Shown: positions 61,501-64,000 of the stretch, in pieces | Numbering within the stretch: the first letter of the stretch is position 1 | Layout of the letters: each line of letters starts with the position of its first letter | DNA from: Lingula anatina | Taxonomy: Eukaryota > Brachiopoda > Lingulata > Lingulida > Lingulidae | Direction of reading: 5' to 3' | Assembly: GCF_001039355.2 (NCBI RefSeq) | Contig: NW_019774225.1 | Coordinates: forward strand, 29,619-93,618 | Length of the DNA stretch: 64,000 nucleotides | Program-made: the position numbers and the translations under genes | Notes under the pieces: model-generated | The model's input: only the letters and a program-made list of their open reading frames with translations | Databases searched by the model: none | Told to the model about the DNA's origin: nothing

Positions 61501-63879
61501 TTATCTAGCCAATTGTTCTGCTTCAGTTGGTTGAACACTGTTATTGCCTCCGAATCTGAGTTGACATCAACCAAATATCCACTCGGTTGGTAACTCCCAA
61601 ACATGCCCGTCTGATAGTAGTCGTTGGGGGTGTTCTGTACCTTGTAGTCAAACCCGACCGGAACTACGTCACCAATTGTGGTGTTCACTTCTGCCCAGGC
61701 TAAAACAGTCAGTTACATTAAGCATCATTTTAAGAATAACAAGGCACAAAAGAAAAAAAAAACGCATTGATGATTGTAATTTTGGTATATTTGTAAAAAT
61801 AATTATATGCAGATCCACATGTCAATGAAATAAGATATTTTGTTAAAGCATGCCAACTTCTTTCTTTTTATTGAACTAAGCGCACATGTATAATCTTAAA
61901 ATAACCCAAAGCAGCATAATCAAAACAGTTTTCTGTATTTTCTTCTTAGCAGCTAAGGCACAGTTCACTTCAAAATGACAAGTAGTGGAAACATACCTTC
62001 TGTGAAGTTACTAGTTGGTGACTGTTCTGAATACCAGGGTGCACTGCAGGCGGTTGTAAGGTTATCCATAGGGGGCACCACATTACATGTCCCTGTTGGT
62101 GGAATAAAAAACATATCAGTCAGATTATTCCTCAGTTGTGTTAATCACTCAGGCACATGTATTTTAATGGAGACATAAACCTAGAAGAATATTGCTCTGG
62201 TTTTCGCTCTTGACTGAAGACACTATGATTGTCGCAAAATGGCAGTTGCAGTTGCATATGCATGATGAAGAATTTCTGTAAATCAGAAAACGTCTCCTTG
62301 TACAATTTCATGATACAAAATGTACGAGATCATGTTATTTGTTTGATTCTAACTTGTTGTTGACGAGAAATTAAACTCAATAGAATATGAGACCGTCCTC
62401 TCTAGCCTTTAATTACAACGTCTTCCTGAGTAATCTTGTTCTGATAATTTAAAAAGGTTAGCAAATTTTGATCACATGTTCCTTAGCACGTTCCTTTTTA
62501 CACGACGATATATTCTTACAGTAGTGCTTTCAAACTTACAAATGCTTTCTAAGTTATAAATGCAATAGTGCCTTTTGACTTATAAATGTTTTCTAACTTA
62601 TAAATGCAGTAAGACGTGCTTTTTAACTCACATATGCGCCTACGAGTCATAAATCAAGAACTTACGTTTATTTGCTCTAACTTGGCGCACGCGCAAAGGT
62701 CCCAGACGTAGTCCACATAGAATGCTGATGAACTGAAGGTCGTACGTGGACAGGGCGTCACTGTTGTACTCAGTCGTCGGGAAAACCTCGGGGACAATGG
62801 TGTCCGTCAACCACGGCCAAAGGTCATCGAGTTTACCAAACTGAAAAAAAAAATACGGTGAGCCTTTCATAGTCAATGATCGGCAAAGAATGTTATGTGG
62901 TACATTATAAAATGCTAACTAGAGCATTTACGTTTGTTTTTCAAAGTCTGCTACACTGATTTTACATACTTGTTTCAATGACCTGCTTTGTGTGAGACCA
63001 CTGCCGTCTCGTAATGTGACGTGGTATCATGAAAATAGTGATGAGCACGTACATACATGTCGTGGCCCTCAGTTAAAAGCTACCCTAATTTGATTAAATC
63101 AGTGTCTATCCACCATATATGGCGTCCATGTATGCACTATTTCAACAACCCTTCGTTTTTCAGAATCGATCCATTATTTTGCGTTTTGTAATGTTGACTT
63201 TACTTAAAATCTTCAAGGGAGGTAGGAGCTTGCAAGAAGCGATTTTGCAACAAATGTTAAGTTTTTATTAACACCTATTCATATATGCATAGACGGTTAC
63301 CGATGTGTCCTCCAAGGACAATCCTTTTACTAGTGCTTCGTTCTGTAAGAAGAAGTTGTCGTCCCTATTGCTGAACGCGATGATCAGCAGTAAACAAAGA
63401 TGGACGAGGTGAACAAAGATGCTTTTGAAGTTGGACATCATCTTCTCTTCTAGCTTTATTTTCTTCTGTCTTATTTCCACGTCGTCTGGGGCGTCATCTG
63501 GAGACTCCAGATTACGTGGGACAATGATCGTCACTGAAAATCAATGATCAAAATAAATTATTCTTTCCATATTGAGATTTACTAGTATATTTGTTAGCAA
63601 AACTAGACATTGGTCGACCCAAGAATAAACTTCACCTTTAGAGGTATACTTATGTCATTAACAGCATGAATAAGAGGTAGTTGAGTCGTAGAAGAATGTA
63701 AAAAGGACATAAAATGACAACAAAATCCTGTATAACTCGCCACTATATAATGACGTCATACCGGGAACAGGGAGAGGCGTTGACCTCAACACTGTGACGT
63801 CATCCATGTTTACGTCATCTTCATCCTCTACAGCTGGTAACTTCATAAAGCAGGAAAACACCACGGCCATCAGCACAAC
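53402..63879 (-). CDS. polycystin (PKD/TRPP) channel with coiled coil, ZU5-like region and C-terminal Death domain; 5' end outside window
   Basis: Eighteen exons, right to left: 63879-63762, 63533-63301, 62840-62666, 62092-61997, 61699-61121, 60884-60333, 60142-59838, 59649-59327, 59082-58896, 58743-58600, 58277-58092, 57091-56987, 55731-55602, 55353-55230, 54910-54865, 54688-54661, 54166-53985, 53473-53402. All phases agree, giving 1194 residues to the stop. S1 ~78-96; extracellular polycystin domain to ~310 (WLDKYTRAVFVEFTINNAF, EFPVTGG); S2-S5; pore ~485-505; S6 ~512-540 ending LLNLFISIINDTVTEAKEDD. A coiled coil lies at ~687-750, a ZU5-like beta region at ~930-1100 (ISPAGGVVTP), and a Death domain at ~1111-1194 (LVKLAPMLGKDWESLAKHIG to GQIGRQDLAALL). 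The first exon begins inside a hydrophobic helix 65 residues before S1, which favours a PKD1-like parent. Such channels act in cilia or as cation channels; the tail implies death-fold signalling. Confidence 0.86.
54291..54579. mobile_element. hAT-like non-autonomous element, copy 1
   Basis: It starts caggagcggatccaggatta, close to the common hAT-type end CAGGGGCGGATCC. It shares ttttggtgttttggagggc and ggtacggttt with the copy at 57598, and ends near ctaaatcctcctctg, a weak inverse of the start. It contains two poly-G tracts. It is in an intron of the polycystin gene. A target duplication could not be confirmed. Confidence 0.55.
57598..57868. mobile_element. hAT-like non-autonomous element, copy 2
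   Basis: It starts caggggcggatccgtgac and shares atgcgaagcc, ttttggtgttttggagggc, tttggtacggttt and agtcaaaattct with the copy at 54291, in the same order. It ends near a poly-C tract and ttaatccgacggcccttt. It is intronic and has no coding capacity. Confidence 0.55.
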
Positions 63880-63939
63880 CTGAAATATTAATATTATGAT
63901 TTGGCATTCCGATATGAAACTTCGTAAAGTAGACATTTT

Positions 63940-63948
<9 letters not shown>

Positions 63949-64000
<52 letters not shown>
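63949..64000. repeat. (TA)n microsatellite at the right edge
   Basis: A pure TA repeat runs to the end of the window, inside the intron before the first visible polycystin exon. Similar TA tracts occur at ~17289-17360, ~38092-38130, ~40336-40360 and ~50961-50994. Confidence 0.9.

Noticed and set aside
63880-63936. Start codon at 63936 for the polycystin gene
   Set aside because: A strong acceptor (atattaatatttcag) ends at 63880 and the next codons are the middle of a membrane helix, so the gene continues beyond the window.

Overview
The window is animal nuclear DNA. Genes are split by many GT-AG introns, intergenic DNA is AT-rich, and microsatellites and small DNA transposons are common. C1q-domain genes, a polycystin channel, a plexin-domain-containing receptor and a secreted GH76 glycosidase together suggest a marine invertebrate bilaterian. 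A mollusc or another lophotrochozoan is my first guess, with an amphioxus- or echinoderm-like deuterostome as the alternative; the species cannot be fixed from this sequence.

Layout: (1) 1-1.8 kb is non-coding with a 462-base N gap flanked by poly-C. (2) 1803-4527 (+) is a complete four-exon GH76 alpha-1,6-mannanase-like gene. (3) 6385-14087 (-) is a nine-exon gene that I identify as an invertebrate tastin/TROAP; the frame closes at 1379 residues. (4) 14392-41723 (+) is a PLXDC1/2-type (tumour endothelial marker 7 family) single-pass receptor of 547 residues. It lies head-to-head with TROAP, with only 304 bp between the two ATGs. Its introns hold small inverted-repeat elements, a decayed integrase and a 1.5-kb tandem duplication of three exons that is probably an uncollapsed haplotype. 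(5) 45.4-51 kb (-) holds two tandem C1q-domain genes. One is intact (204 aa) and one carries a 5-bp frameshift and an assembly-duplicated exon. Between them lie a long-inverted-repeat Tc1/mariner-like element and a tRNA-derived SINE. (6) 53402-63879 (-) is the 3' part (18 exons, 1194 residues, frame closed) of a polycystin-family channel that runs off the right edge of the window.

The most unusual object is gene 6. After the last channel helix it does not stop at a short coiled-coil tail. It continues for about 650 residues through a coiled coil, a ZU5-like beta region with an internal exon-scale repeat, and a C-terminal Death domain. A polycystin channel joined to a ZU5/Death signalling tail would be a candidate undescribed receptor type linking ion flux or mechanical sensing to death-fold adaptors.

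Several apparent duplications (297 bp in the C1q gene, 1.5 kb in PLXDC, poly-C flanks of the N gap) sit at single n bases or gaps. They should be treated as probable assembly seams before being read as biology. All exon models were made by reading splice signals and phases by eye; no transcript or database search was available.
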